Shown here piece by piece: positions 1-9,872 of a stretch of DNA of 42,366 nt. Within the stretch, counting starts at the first letter, position 1; every line of letters begins with the position of its first letter. Position numbers and translations under genes: made by a program. The notes under the pieces were generated by a model, which worked only from the letters and a program-made list of their open reading frames with translations, searched no databases and was not told the DNA's origin. The stretch is from NCBI GenBank assembly GCA_902492505.1, contig CABULU010000011.1, positions 1-42,366 of the forward strand, in the 5' to 3' direction. This stretch comes from an uncultured Eubacteriales bacterium. Its GTDB lineage: Bacteria; Bacillota; Clostridia; Oscillospirales; QAKW01.

Positions 1-3000
1 TAATCCTGAACGGCAATTTCGCCCTTAAGACGCAAAACATCATGCGGATTTACAACACCGTCTGAAATTATTTGTCCTTTATCAACGTGTTTACCCTCAA
101 GCGAATCCTTATACTTAAGCCCGAACGGAATGACCATTGCAAGCTCTCCGCCGTCATCGAGATCAATAATAACGTGTGTGTTATTGTCATTATCCGGGCG
201 CTCACTTTCATCAAGACGAATAACTCCAGACTCCTCTGCAAGAACGGCAGTCTTTTTCGGTCTGCGCGCCTCAAACAGTTCCTCAACTCTGGGAAGACCC
301 TGTGTAATATCCTCTGCAGAAGCAACACCGCCTGTATGAAATGTACGCATGGTAAGCTGAGTACCCGGCTCGCCGATTGACTGTGCAGCTATAATACCGA
401 CAGCCTCACCGACGGGAACGGGATTGCCGTTTGCAAGGTTTGCACCATAGCACTTGGCGCAAACACCGTGATGTGAGCGGCAGGTAAGCGTAGAGCGGAT
501 TTCAATTTCCTCTACCCCGTTTGCCTCAAGAATATCCACATCCTTATCATCCATCATCTTATCCCTGGAAACAAGCACAGCGCCTGTCTTTTCATCGGTA
601 AAGTCGTTTACAAGGTATCTGCCGATAAGTCTGTCACGCAGTGATTCAATAATTGTCTTTTCCTTGCCGTCACCCTCTACTATATCGGACGCCATAAGAC
701 CGTCGGCCGCACCGCAGTCCTCTTCGCGGATTATAACATCCTGCGAAACGTCTACAAGACGGCGTGTCAGATAACCGGAGTCAGCAGTACGCAAAGCCGT
801 ATCCGCAAGACCCTTACGCGCGCCTCTTGACGAAATAAAGTATTCGATAACATTGAGACCTTCACGGAAGTTGGCGCGAATCGGAATTTCAATCGCTTTA
901 CCCGACGTATTTGCCATAAGTCCGCGCATACCCGCAAGCTGACGAATCTGGTTCATGGAACCACGGGCACCGGAGTTTGCCATCATATATATGGGGTTAA
1001 ATTTATCGAGATGATTCTGAAGAGCGCTTGTAACCTCTTTCGTTGTTTCATCCCATGTCTTGATCACAAGATTGTATCTGTCATCATTTGAGATAAAGCC
1101 CATCTTATAGTTCTGGGTAATCTCATTGATTTTCTTTTCAGCACGATCTATACATTCCTTTTTCTGAGGAGGAACCGTCATATCCGAGCAGGACACCGTA
1201 ATAGCGCCGCGGGTTGAAAACTTATATCCCTGAGCCTTTATATTGTCAAGTACCTCGGCAGTAACCGTCGAGCCATGAGTTTTAATACATCCGTAAATTA
1301 TTTTGTCAAGCGTCTTTTTAGTGACAATAAAGTTGACTTCAAGGTCAAATATCTTTGCAGGATCGTTTCTGTCTACAAAACCAAGATCCTGCGGTATCGG
1401 ATTATTGAAAATTATAAGACCAACCGTACAATCGATTATACGCGACTCGGTCTTTCCCTCCCATTCGCCGGTTACGCGAACCTTAATGGGAGCATGGAGC
1501 CCGACGACTCCGTTCTCATATGCCATCAGCGCCTCATTTTTGTCACGGAACACCTTGCCTGCGCCCTGTTCATCCTCCTTGACAATAGTAAGGTAATATG
1601 AACCAAGCACCATATCCTGTGTAGGTACTGTAACAGGGCGACCGTCCTGTGGCTTTAAGAGGTTATTGGCAGACAGCATGAGAAAGCGTGCCTCTGCCTG
1701 TGCTTCTGCCGACAGCGGAACATGAATAGCCATCTGATCGCCATCAAAGTCGGCGTTATAAGCTGTACAGACAAGCGGATGCAGTTTGAGTGCTCTGCCC
1801 TCTACAAGCACGGGCTCAAACGCCTGAATACCAAGACGATGAAGCGTAGGAGCACGGTTCAGCAACACGGGATGATCCTTGATGACATCCTCCAGCGCGT
1901 CCCAAACCTCCTTGCGCATTTTCTCCACCATTTTTTTAGCAGATTTTATATTTGTCGCGTGCCCGTCGGATACAAGCTTTTTCATAACAAACGGTTTGAA
2001 AAGCTCAATAGCCATTTCCTTGGGCACGCCGCACTGATATATTTTAAGTTCAGGTCCGACAACTATAACGGAACGACCTGAATAGTCGACACGTTTGCCC
2101 AGCAGGTTCTGACGGAAACGACCCTGCTTACCCTTAAGCATATCGGACAAAGATTTGAGCGGCCGGTTATTCTGACCGGTGACCGGTCTGCCGCGCCTAC
2201 CGTTATCTATAAGCGCATCAACAGCCTGCTGAAGAATTCGCTTTTCATTTCTTACAATAACGTCCGGTGCGCCGAGCTCCAAAAGTCTCTTAAGACGATT
2301 GTTTCTGTTAATAACACGTCTGTATAGATCGTTAAGGTCGGAGGTGGCAAACCTTCCGCCGTCCAGCTGCACCATGGGACGAAGTTCGGGAGGAATTACG
2401 GGTATAACGTCCAAAATCATCCATTCGGGACGGTTTCCGGAGTTTTTAAATGCCTCCACAACCTCCATTTTTTTAATTATTTTAGCACGTTTCTGACCGG
2501 TTGCCTCCGCAAGTGACTCCTTAAGCTCCTGCGATGTCGCCTCAAGGTCAATCTCACACAAAAGCTTCTTAATATATTCAGCGCCCATTCCTGCCTCGAA
2601 ATCGTCCTCATAACGCTCGCGCATTTCGGCATATTCCGCATCGGTCAGCAGCTGCTTTTTGACAAGCGGTGTATCGCCGGGGTCGGTTACTATATATGAA
2701 TCAAAGTAAAGTACCTTTTCAAGTTCCTTGGGAGACAAATCGAGCATGAGACCCATTCTGGCGGGAATACCCTTAAAATACCAGATATGCGATACCGGAG
2801 CTGCAAGCTCGATATGACCCATTCTCTCACGGCGAACCTTTGCCTTTGTAACCTCAACACCGCACTTATCACAGATTTTACCCTTAAATCTTATTCTCTT
2901 ATATTTTCCGCAGTGACACTCCCAGTCCTTGGTCGGTCCGAAAATCTTTTCACAGAAGAGACCTTCCTTTTCAGGCTTGAGCGTTCTGTAATTTATTGTC

Positions 3001-3092
3001 TCAGGTTTTTTCACCTCACCGTAAGACCATTCTCTTATTTTTTCAGGAGATGCAAGACCGATTTTTATGGCTTCAAACGCATTGAACTCCAT
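1..3092 (-). CDS. rpoC: DNA-directed RNA polymerase subunit beta' (3' end outside window)
   Basis: This is the catalytic large subunit of RNA polymerase, forming the active-site cleft with RpoB. The frame is open from an ATG at 3092 to the window edge, so about 1030 residues are visible and roughly the last 150-200 are missing. The N-terminal zinc site has Cys59, Cys61, Cys74 and Cys77. The Mg-binding NADFDGD motif is at residues 446-452 (bases 1737-1757) and is in frame with the chosen start. A second Cys cluster (TCRSHHGVCAKCYG) lies near base 470, followed by the conserved GEPGTQLTMRTFHTGG region. A GGAG ribosome-binding site sits 8 bases before the ATG. The gene follows rpoB after 31 bases, so the two are cotranscribed. 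Identification is certain; only the C-terminus is unseen. Confidence 0.98.
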   Translation of the reverse strand, partial: MEFNAFEAIKIGLASPEKIREWSYGEVKKPETINYRTLKPEKEGLFCEKIFGPTKDWECHCGKYKRIRFKGKICDKCGVEVTKAKVRRERMGHIELAAPVSHIWYFKGIPARMGLMLDLSPKELEKVLYFDSYIVTDPGDTPLVKKQLLTDAEYAEMRERYEDDFEAGMGAEYIKKLLCEIDLEATSQELKESLAEATGQKRAKIIKKMEVVEAFKNSGNRPEWMILDVIPVIPPELRPMVQLDGGRFATSDLNDLYRRVINRNNRLKRLLELGAPDVIVRNEKRILQQAVDALIDNGRRGRPVTGQNNRPLKSLSDMLKGKQGRFRQNLLGKRVDYSGRSVIVVGPELKIYQCGVPKEMAIELFKPFVMKKLVSDGHATNIKSAKKMVEKMRKEVWDALEDVIKDHPVLLNRAPTLHRLGIQAFEPVLVEGRALKLHPLVCTAYNADFDGDQMAIHVPLSAEAQAEARFLMLSANNLLKPQDGRPVTVPTQDMVLGSYYLTIVKEDEQGAGKVFRDKNEALMAYENGVVGLHAPIKVRVTGEWEGKTESRIIDCTVGLIIFNNPIPQDLGFVDRNDPAKIFDLEVNFIVTKKTLDKIIYGCIKTHGSTVTAEVLDNIKAQGYKFSTRGAITVSCSDMTVPPQKKECIDRAEKKINEITQNYKMGFISNDDRYNLVIKTWDETTKEVTSALQNHLDKFNPIYMMANSGARGSMNQIRQLAGMRGLMANTSGKAIEIPIRANFREGLNVIEYFISSRGARKGLADTALRTADSGYLTRRLVDVSQDVIIREEDCGAADGLMASDIVEGDGKEKTIIESLRDRLIGRYLVNDFTDEKTGAVLVSRDKMMDDKDVDILEANGVEEIEIRSTLTCRSHHGVCAKCYGANLANGNPVPVGEAVGIIAAQSIGEPGTQLTMRTFHTGGVASAEDITQGLPRVEELFEARRPKKTAVLAEESGVIRLDESERPDNDNNTHVIIDLDDGGELAMVIPFGLKYKDSLEGKHVDKGQIISDGVVNPHDVLRLKGEIAVQD

Positions 3093-3123
3093 ATATAATT
3101 AACTCCTTTCAGTTTACAGCGTA

Positions 3124-6100
3124 TTATTCGTCGGCACCGTCATCAATAATGAAATCATCGCCGTCGTCCGTATCGTCCAAATCACTCACGTCGCTGTCCC
3201 AGTTATCGTCAAGGATATCGTCATCCGGATTTGAGTCTTCTTCATAATCATCATCCAAATCCTCATCATCATAATCCTCGTCGGGCTCATCCTCGTCGGC
3301 GCTTTCCTCTATTTCGTTAAACACCTCATCGGCACCGACGCCGCTTTCGGCTTTCTTTCTAAACTTATCGTCATAGATATCGTCATCATCGTCCTCAAAG
3401 GTTTCTTTAAGATCAATTTCCTCCATATCCTTAGACAAAACCTTGAAATCAAGACCCAATGCCTGAAGCTCTTTGACAAGAACCTTAAATGATTCGGGAA
3501 TGCCGGGGCGAGGCACGTTCTGACCTTTTACAATCGCCTCATAAGTTTTAACTCTTCCGACAACGTCGTCAGACTTAACGGTCAGAATTTCCTGAAGAGT
3601 ATAAGCCGCGCCGTAAGCCTCAAGTGCCCAAACCTCCATCTCTCCGAAGCGCTGACCGCCAAACTGAGCTTTACCTCCGAGCGGCTGCTGAGTTACAAGC
3701 GAGTACGGACCGGTTGAGCGGGCATGTATTTTATCGTCAACAAGGTGATGAAGTTTTAAAAAGTACATATAACCAACGGTTACCCGGTTATCAAACGGAA
3801 CTCCTGTTCTGCCGTCATAGAGCACGGTCTTGCCGTCTGTATCAAGTCCAGCCTTTTCAAGACATGAATGAATATCCTCCTCAACTGCACCGTCAAAAAC
3901 AGGGGTCATTATCTTCCAGCCGAGAGCCTTTGCAGCGCGACCGAGGTGTACCTCAAGAACCTGACCTATATTCATTCGGGACGGAACGCCCAAAGGATTC
4001 AGAACTATGTCAAGCGGTGTACCGTCAGGAAGGTACGGCATATCCTCCTGCGGCAAAATTCTGGACACAACGCCCTTATTGCCGTGGCGGCCCGCCATCT
4101 TATCGCCGACTGAAATTTTTCTCTTCTGTGCTATATAGCATCTTACAACCTTATTTACACCGGGTGACAGTTCCTCGGAGTTTTCAGGAGTAAACACCTT
4201 AATATCAATAATTGTGCCGTATTCACCGTGCGGAACACGCAGCGAGGTGTCTCTAACCTCCCTTGCCTTTTCTCCGAAAATCGCGCGCAGCAGCTTTTCC
4301 TCAGCGGTAAGCTCCGTCTCTCCCTTGGGAGTCACGCGGCCGACAAGAATATCGCCGCTTGAAACTTCAGCACCGATACGGATAATACCGCGTGCATCAA
4401 GGTCCTTGAGCGCGTCATCTCCGACATTGGGGATTTCGCGGGTGATTTCCTCCGGACCGAGCTTTGTACTTCTTGCCTCAATCTCATATTCCTCAATATG
4501 AATAGATGTAAAAGTATCTTCCTTTACAAGCTTTTCATTGAGAAGCACGGCGTCCTCATAGTTATAACCCTCCCAGGTGAGAAAACCTATAAGCATATTT
4601 TTACCAAGCGCTATTTCTCCATTGGCAGTAGAAGGACCGTCAGCAATAATTTCGTCTGCCTCAATATGCTCGCCAACTTCAACTATAGGTTTCTGATTGA
4701 TGCAGGTTCCCTGATTAGAACGAAGGAACGTAATAAGGCTGTACTCATCACGCTCACCGTCATCACCTTTGACAACTATCTTATCGGCGCTTACATATTC
4801 TACTACTCCGGCACGATTTGAAACAACACAGCAGCCGCAGTCGTGCGCCGACTTGTATTCCATACCCGTGCCTACAATCGGGGCCTCGGTTTTAAGAAGC
4901 GGAACAGCCTGACGCTGCATGTTCGCGCCCATCAGCGCACGGTTGGCGTCGTCGTTTTCAAGGAACGGTATAAACGCAGTCGCAACCGATACCATCATCT
5001 TCGGAGATACGTCCATATAGTCGATTTTATCTTTTTCTATCTCGATAATCTCGTCTCGGCGGCGCGCGGTTACCATATCGTTTACAAATCTTCCGTTTTC
5101 ATCAAGCGGTTCGTTGGCCTGGGCCACGGTAAATTCATCTTCTATATCAGCTGTCATATAAACTATTTCGTTTGTGACAACGCCGGTCTCTTTATCTATT
5201 TTTCTGTACGGCGCTTCAATAAAGCCATACTCGTTTATGCGTGCAAACGATGCAAGATAGGAAATAAGACCGATATTAGGACCTTCAGGTGTTTCAATCG
5301 GACACATTCTGCCGTAATGCGTATAGTGAACGTCACGAACCTCAAAGCCCGCACGGTCTCTTGACAGACCTCCGGGGCCGAGAGCAGAAAGACGGCGTTT
5401 ATGAGTAAGCTCGGCAAGAGGATTGTTCTGATCCATAAACTGAGACAACGGAGAAGAACCGAAAAATTCCTTAATAGCCGCAACTACGGGACGCACATTT
5501 ATAAGAGCCTGAGGAGTTACAACGTCAAGATCCTGAAGCGACATGCGCTCTTTTATTGTGCGCTCCATTCTGGCAAAGCCGATACGGAACTGATTCTGCA
5601 AAAGCTCGCCGACACAGCGAATTCGGCGGTTGCCGAGATGGTCGATATCATCGGAATTTCCGACACCGTAGGTCATGTTAAACACATAGTTCACGGTTGC
5701 CATGATATCGTCTATTATAATATGTTTGGGAATAAGTTCATTATGGCGAAGAGCACACTGTTCCTTTATCTGCTCGTCATTTTCACAGGCGTCGAGTATC
5801 TCGCGCAGCACGTTGAAGCGCACACGCTCATTGACGCCGCACTCATGCGGGTCAAAATTTACAAAATGTTTCATTTCGACCATGCCGTTTGAAAATACGG
5901 GAACGACATTGCCGTTTATATTCAGCTTTACGCTGAACACGCCGGCGTTTTCGATTTTAGAAGCCAGTTCTTTTGTAATTTTATCTCCTGCCTCGGCAAT
6001 TATCTCACCGGTCATAGGATCAGCCACGATATCCGCAAGCACGTGACCGGTAATACGCTCGGACAGCGCAAGCTTCAGATTATATTTATATATACCTACG

Positions 6101-6957
6101 CGCGACTGGTCATATCTCTTATCGTCAAAGAATAAATTATGAATATGAGTAAGAGAACCCTCAACAGTTGCCGGCTCACCGGGACGGATTTTCTTGTAAA
6201 CCTCAATAAGAGCGCCCTCGGTATCAACGGCAATATCCTTTTCAAGGGTATTTTCAAGATATACGCTGTCGCCGAAAATTGCCTTAATGGTTTCGGTATC
6301 AGACAGCTTCATTCCGCTAAACGGACTGTATTTATCCTCCTCATTAAAAGCACCCAGCGCACGCACAAAGGTCGTGATTGGAAGCTTTCGGTTTTTATCT
6401 ATCCTGACAGAAATCACATTTGATGAGTCTGACTCGTACTCGAGCCAGGCGCCGCGGTTAGGGATAACGGTAGTGGCGTACACGGGGTTGCCGCTTTTAT
6501 CGAGAGTACGCGAATAATACACGCCGGGCGAACGAACAAGCTGAGAAACAACAACACGCTCCGCGCCGTTTATAATGAACGTTCCGCTCTCGGTCATAAT
6601 AGGAAACTCACCCATAAAGATTTCCTGCTCCTTGATTTCGCCGGTCTCTTTATTGGTAAGACGCACCAAAGCCTTTAAAGGCGCAGCGTAAGTCGCATCG
6701 CGTTCCTTGCACTCAACAATCGTATACTTGGGTCCCTCATCCATTTTATAATCGATAAAATCAAGAACGATATTACCAGAGTAGTCAACGACAGACGATA
6801 CGTCTTCAAAAACTTCTTTCAGGCCTTTTTCCAAAAACCAGTTGTATGAGTCCTTCTGAATTGCGATTAGATTCGGCATTTCCAGAATTTCATCGATTTT
6901 AGAAAAACTCATTCTCTCGTTTTTACCCAAAACCTTTAATTTCGGCATAAATACCAT
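3124..6957 (-). CDS. rpoB: DNA-directed RNA polymerase subunit beta with long acidic C-terminal tail
   Basis: RNA polymerase beta subunit, which binds template and product RNA and is the rifamycin target. The protein is about 1277 residues, and the core aligns with Clostridia RpoB from the N-terminal SKIDEILEMPNLI-like segment onward. The rifamycin region is intact and looks wild type (SQFMDQNNPLAELTHKRRLS). The GDKMAGRHGNKG motif is present. After the usual end of the core, the last 93 residues (bases 3127-3405) contain 50 Asp/Glu, an unusually long acidic extension. Start choice is uncertain: AGGGA is 7 bases before the ATG at 6957 and GGAG is 11 bases before the ATG at 6948; a GTG at 6960 is also in frame. 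rpoC follows. No rplJ/rplL lies upstream; a terminator and a sugar-kinase gene do. Confidence 0.98.
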   Translation of the reverse strand: MVFMPKLKVLGKNERMSFSKIDEILEMPNLIAIQKDSYNWFLEKGLKEVFEDVSSVVDYSGNIVLDFIDYKMDEGPKYTIVECKERDATYAAPLKALVRLTNKETGEIKEQEIFMGEFPIMTESGTFIINGAERVVVSQLVRSPGVYYSRTLDKSGNPVYATTVIPNRGAWLEYESDSSNVISVRIDKNRKLPITTFVRALGAFNEEDKYSPFSGMKLSDTETIKAIFGDSVYLENTLEKDIAVDTEGALIEVYKKIRPGEPATVEGSLTHIHNLFFDDKRYDQSRVGIYKYNLKLALSERITGHVLADIVADPMTGEIIAEAGDKITKELASKIENAGVFSVKLNINGNVVPVFSNGMVEMKHFVNFDPHECGVNERVRFNVLREILDACENDEQIKEQCALRHNELIPKHIIIDDIMATVNYVFNMTYGVGNSDDIDHLGNRRIRCVGELLQNQFRIGFARMERTIKERMSLQDLDVVTPQALINVRPVVAAIKEFFGSSPLSQFMDQNNPLAELTHKRRLSALGPGGLSRDRAGFEVRDVHYTHYGRMCPIETPEGPNIGLISYLASFARINEYGFIEAPYRKIDKETGVVTNEIVYMTADIEDEFTVAQANEPLDENGRFVNDMVTARRRDEIIEIEKDKIDYMDVSPKMMVSVATAFIPFLENDDANRALMGANMQRQAVPLLKTEAPIVGTGMEYKSAHDCGCCVVSNRAGVVEYVSADKIVVKGDDGERDEYSLITFLRSNQGTCINQKPIVEVGEHIEADEIIADGPSTANGEIALGKNMLIGFLTWEGYNYEDAVLLNEKLVKEDTFTSIHIEEYEIEARSTKLGPEEITREIPNVGDDALKDLDARGIIRIGAEVSSGDILVGRVTPKGETELTAEEKLLRAIFGEKAREVRDTSLRVPHGEYGTIIDIKVFTPENSEELSPGVNKVVRCYIAQKRKISVGDKMAGRHGNKGVVSRILPQEDMPYLPDGTPLDIVLNPLGVPSRMNIGQVLEVHLGRAAKALGWKIMTPVFDGAVEEDIHSCLEKAGLDTDGKTVLYDGRTGVPFDNRVTVGYMYFLKLHHLVDDKIHARSTGPYSLVTQQPLGGKAQFGGQRFGEMEVWALEAYGAAYTLQEILTVKSDDVVGRVKTYEAIVKGQNVPRPGIPESFKVLVKELQALGLDFKVLSKDMEEIDLKETFEDDDDDIYDDKFRKKAESGVGADEVFNEIEESADEDEPDEDYDDEDLDDDYEEDSNPDDDILDDNWDSDVSDLDDTDDGDDFIIDDGADE

Positions 6958-7096
6958 CACTCCGTCCCTTTATATTTATAAATGTTGATTATATCCCATA
7001 ACCTGCTCAAATCACTTATTTCGACGCATACCGGCAGTTTAAGACACAATAGTATGCCATAAAAAGGTATAATCAGCCATTATGATACAGTATAAT

Positions 7097-7125
7097 ATTG
7101 TAGCACAGCAATTACCATGTGTCAA
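7097..7125 (-). promoter_or_regulatory. Sigma-A type promoter of rpoBC
   Basis: On the minus strand TTGACA (7120-7125) is followed after 17 bases by TACAAT (7097-7102). Transcription would start near 7090, giving a leader of about 130 bases before rpoB. It lies just downstream of the terminator of the preceding sugar-kinase gene, so rpoBC looks like an independent transcription unit. Confidence 0.8.
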
Positions 7126-7155
7126 GCGATTTTAACAAATTTTAGACAGTAATTA

Positions 7156-7185
7156 AAAACGCGGCATCTGAAGATGCCGCGTTTT
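7156..7185 (-). terminator. Rho-independent terminator after the gnd-kinase operon
   Basis: A perfect hairpin with stem GCGGCATCT (7161-7169) and its complement (7172-7180) is extended by C-G and A/T pairs, with a T run following on the minus strand. It lies 15 bases past the stop of the PfkB kinase gene and separates it from the rpoBC promoter. Confidence 0.85.
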
Positions 7186-7199
7186 GTAATACACATAAA

Positions 7200-8273
7200 T
7201 TACCGTTTAACTCTTGCGTTTCCCTTCCATACGTTCCAAATCTGTTCCTCATCGGCAGGCTGTGCATAGTCGGTCAAAAATGTTGTTGCAAGCGCGCCGC
7301 TTGCCCAACCGAACTCAAGACAGCGCTGAGCATCCCATCCGCGAATCAAGGCATAAAGAAGACCTCCAACAAAGCCGTCGCCTCCTCCTATGCGGTCAAG
7401 CACGGAAATTTCACGCGGCATTACCGTGTGCCACTCACCGTCAGCAAGCAGCAGAGCGCCCCATAAATGACATCCGGCGTTTTTCACCTCACGCAGCGTT
7501 GTAGCGAAAACAGAAACATTAGGAAATTGCTTTTGCACTTCACATATCATGCCCTTGAAACCGTCGATTTTGGCTGACAAATCCTTACCTCCGGCCTCTG
7601 GACCGCGAACACCCAAACAAAGCTGGAAATCTTCCTCATTTCCGACAAGAATATCCGAAACGGAAGCTATTTCAGTGAAAATAGCGCGCAGTTCCTCTTC
7701 CCTGTTTTCCCAAAATGACGCACGGTAGTTCAAATCAAATGAAATCGCCGTACCATATCGCTTTGCGGCGCGCGCGAGCTCCAGACAAAATCTGCCCGTA
7801 TCAGGCGACAGCGCGCAAATAAGCCCCGACAGGTGAAGAATGCCGGCACCATCGCTGCAAAAAATCCGCTCAATATCAAAATCATCAATACAAAGGGTAC
7901 GTCCGACCTCACCTGCTCTGTCATTGAGCACGCGCGGACCGCGGCTGCCAAATCCGCTGTCTGCTATATTAAACTGATGACGATAGCCCCACGGTCCGCC
8001 CTGCGGAATTTCCGCACCCTCAAAATCCATACCGCGCGAGCGAAGATCTGACTTTATAAACGCTGCAATCGGACTGTCTTTTACAAACTTCGTCAAAACC
8101 TTAACGGGTAAGCCGAGATAGGATGAAATGCTCGCAACATTGGTTTCGGCACTGGTTGCCTGCATAAAATATAAATCGGATGACCGGACGGGCTGGCCGT
8201 TTTGAGGAGAGATCCTGACTCCCATGCTTGTCGGCACAATCAAAGCATATTTGCAATCACTCTTAATTTTCAT
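7200..8273 (-). CDS. PfkB-family sugar kinase, 2-keto-3-deoxygluconate kinase-like
   Basis: A ribokinase/PfkB-fold kinase of 357 residues that would phosphorylate a sugar or sugar acid with ATP in the cytoplasm. The C-terminal PfkB signature is DRIGGGDGF at residues 293-301, with Asp299 as the expected catalytic base. The GGGD form and the FDLNYRASFW segment resemble 2-dehydro-3-deoxygluconate kinases (KdgK). The start is the ATG at 8273, because AGGAGA lies 7 bases upstream; an in-frame ATG further upstream lacks such a site. It follows gnd by 41 bases in what looks like one operon, ending at the hairpin at 7156-7185. The substrate is inferred from family resemblance and sugar-acid context; fructokinase or another PfkB activity is possible. 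Confidence 0.85.
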   Translation of the reverse strand: MKIKSDCKYALIVPTSMGVRISPQNGQPVRSSDLYFMQATSAETNVASISSYLGLPVKVLTKFVKDSPIAAFIKSDLRSRGMDFEGAEIPQGGPWGYRHQFNIADSGFGSRGPRVLNDRAGEVGRTLCIDDFDIERIFCSDGAGILHLSGLICALSPDTGRFCLELARAAKRYGTAISFDLNYRASFWENREEELRAIFTEIASVSDILVGNEEDFQLCLGVRGPEAGGKDLSAKIDGFKGMICEVQKQFPNVSVFATTLREVKNAGCHLWGALLLADGEWHTVMPREISVLDRIGGGDGFVGGLLYALIRGWDAQRCLEFGWASGALATTFLTDYAQPADEEQIWNVWKGNARVKR

Positions 8274-8314
8274 TATAAAGTCTCCTGTCATAAATAATAT
8301 CTGTCAGAACCTGA

Positions 8315-9766
8315 TTATACGTTGTAATTGGTAGCCGCGGTATCTCCGCCCTGACCTGTCCAATTTGTATGAAAAAACTCTCCGCGCGGACGGTCAATAC
8401 GTTCATATGTGTGCGCGCCGAAATAGTCGCGCTGTGCCTGAAGAAGATTTGCCGGCAGCCTTTCGGTACGATAACCGTCAAAATATCCGAGAGCGGACGA
8501 CATTGCCGGCAGGGGTATCCCGTGCATGGCGGCGGCAGCGCACACTCTGCGCCAGCCGTCCTGAGCCGATTTTACGGCAGAGGAGAAATACGAATCAAGC
8601 AAAAGGTTGGAAAGCGCCGGATCGCTGTCAAACGCCTCCTTTATCTTGCCTAAAAATACCGAGCGGATAATACATCCACCGCGCCACATCAGCGCAATCT
8701 TACCGTAGTCCAAATCCCATCCGTAGGTTTTGGCAGCAGAACGCATCAGAGTATATCCCTGTGCGTACGAGACGATTTTCGACGCATAGAGCGCATCCTT
8801 TATATCACGAATAAAGCTTTCCCTGTCACAATTTATAGAAGCCTCCGGGCCGGTAAGTCTAACCGACGCTGCGGCGCGTTCCTCCTTCATAGACGACAGA
8901 CAGCGCGCAAACACCGCCTCTCCGATAAGGGTAAGCGGCACGCCTTCGTCAAGCGCCGCAATGCCCGTCCATTTTCCGGTGCCTTTCTGCCCGGCAGTAT
9001 CAAGTATTGTATCAACAACGGGCTGACCGCTTTCATCCTTATACGCAAGAATATCACGCGTTATCTCAATAAGATAACTGTCAAGCTCGCCCCTGTTCCA
9101 CTCCGCAAATACCGCGTGCATTTCATCCGCTGTCATTCCAAGTCCGTCTCGCATCAGCTGGTAAGCTTCACATATGAGCTGCATATCGCCGTATTCAATG
9201 CCGTTATGAACCATTTTGACAAAATGGCCCGCTCCGTTTTCACCTACCCAATCGCAGCAGGGAGTACCGTCCTCTACCTTTGCGCAGATTGCCTGAAATA
9301 TCGGCTTTACATGCTTCCATGCCGCAAACGAACCACCCGGCATCATGCTCGGACCGTGAAGCGCACCCTCCTCGCCGCCGGACACTCCGGTTCCGATATA
9401 CAGCATTCCGCGACTTTCAACATATTTAGTTCTGCGCATGGTATCGGGAAAATGCGAATTGCCGCCGTCAATTATAATATCTCCGCTTTCCAGCAGCGGC
9501 AGCAGCGCTTCAATCATATCGTCAACCGCCTGTCCTGCCTTTATCATAAGCATTATTTTACGCGGTTTTTCAAGACTGTTTACAAGCTCCTCAAGCGAAT
9601 ATGTACCGACAATATTTCTTCCCTTCGCCCTGCCGTTTAAAAAGCGTGTCACCTTCTGTGCCGTACGGTTGTAAACCGACACGTGAAAGCCGTGACTTTC
9701 CATGTTTATAACTAAGTTTTCACCCATTACCGCAAGACCGACAAGACCGATATCAGATTTTTTCAT
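8315..9766 (-). CDS. gnd: 6-phosphogluconate dehydrogenase, decarboxylating
   Basis: Catalyses oxidative decarboxylation of 6-phosphogluconate to ribulose 5-phosphate with NAD(P)+ in the oxidative pentose phosphate pathway. The length of 483 residues is the long-form Gnd length. The N-terminal Rossmann motif GLAVMGENL is present, the substrate loop GGEEGALHGPSMMPGG is conserved, and GHFVKMVHNGIEYG carries the expected Lys and Asn of the active site. The C-terminus has the HTNWTGQGGDT segment seen in the dimer-contacting tail. The ATG at 9766 is preceded by an AAAGGG site. It is the first gene of a two-gene unit with the PfkB kinase downstream, suggesting joint handling of gluconate-type sugar acids. 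Confidence 0.95.
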   Translation of the reverse strand: MKKSDIGLVGLAVMGENLVINMESHGFHVSVYNRTAQKVTRFLNGRAKGRNIVGTYSLEELVNSLEKPRKIMLMIKAGQAVDDMIEALLPLLESGDIIIDGGNSHFPDTMRRTKYVESRGMLYIGTGVSGGEEGALHGPSMMPGGSFAAWKHVKPIFQAICAKVEDGTPCCDWVGENGAGHFVKMVHNGIEYGDMQLICEAYQLMRDGLGMTADEMHAVFAEWNRGELDSYLIEITRDILAYKDESGQPVVDTILDTAGQKGTGKWTGIAALDEGVPLTLIGEAVFARCLSSMKEERAAASVRLTGPEASINCDRESFIRDIKDALYASKIVSYAQGYTLMRSAAKTYGWDLDYGKIALMWRGGCIIRSVFLGKIKEAFDSDPALSNLLLDSYFSSAVKSAQDGWRRVCAAAAMHGIPLPAMSSALGYFDGYRTERLPANLLQAQRDYFGAHTYERIDRPRGEFFHTNWTGQGGDTAATNYNV

Positions 9767-9801
9767 AGCTTTACCCTTTCGCCGTAATTATTTTCAAACG
9801 A

Positions 9802-9810
9802 ATTATAGCA
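9802..9810 (-). promoter_or_regulatory. Extended -10 promoter of gnd
   Basis: Minus strand TGCTATAAT is a perfect extended -10 element; a good -35 is not evident at 16-18 bases. Transcription would start near 9795, about 30 bases before the gnd ATG. Confidence 0.55.
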
Positions 9811-9872
9811 CAAGAGATTTGCCAATATAATTGCATTTTTATACTTTTACATTGCAAATATAGCGATAGCAT

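Noticed and set aside
4843..5364. Long plus-strand frame opposite rpoB
   Set aside because: It is fully antisense to conserved RpoB codons, has no start signal, and the composition is that expected of a complement frame.
7833..8051. Plus-strand open frames within the sugar kinase, gnd and rpoB genes
   Set aside because: They lie opposite well-supported genes, lack ribosome-binding sites and show no family resemblance; they are shadows of codon bias on the other strand.
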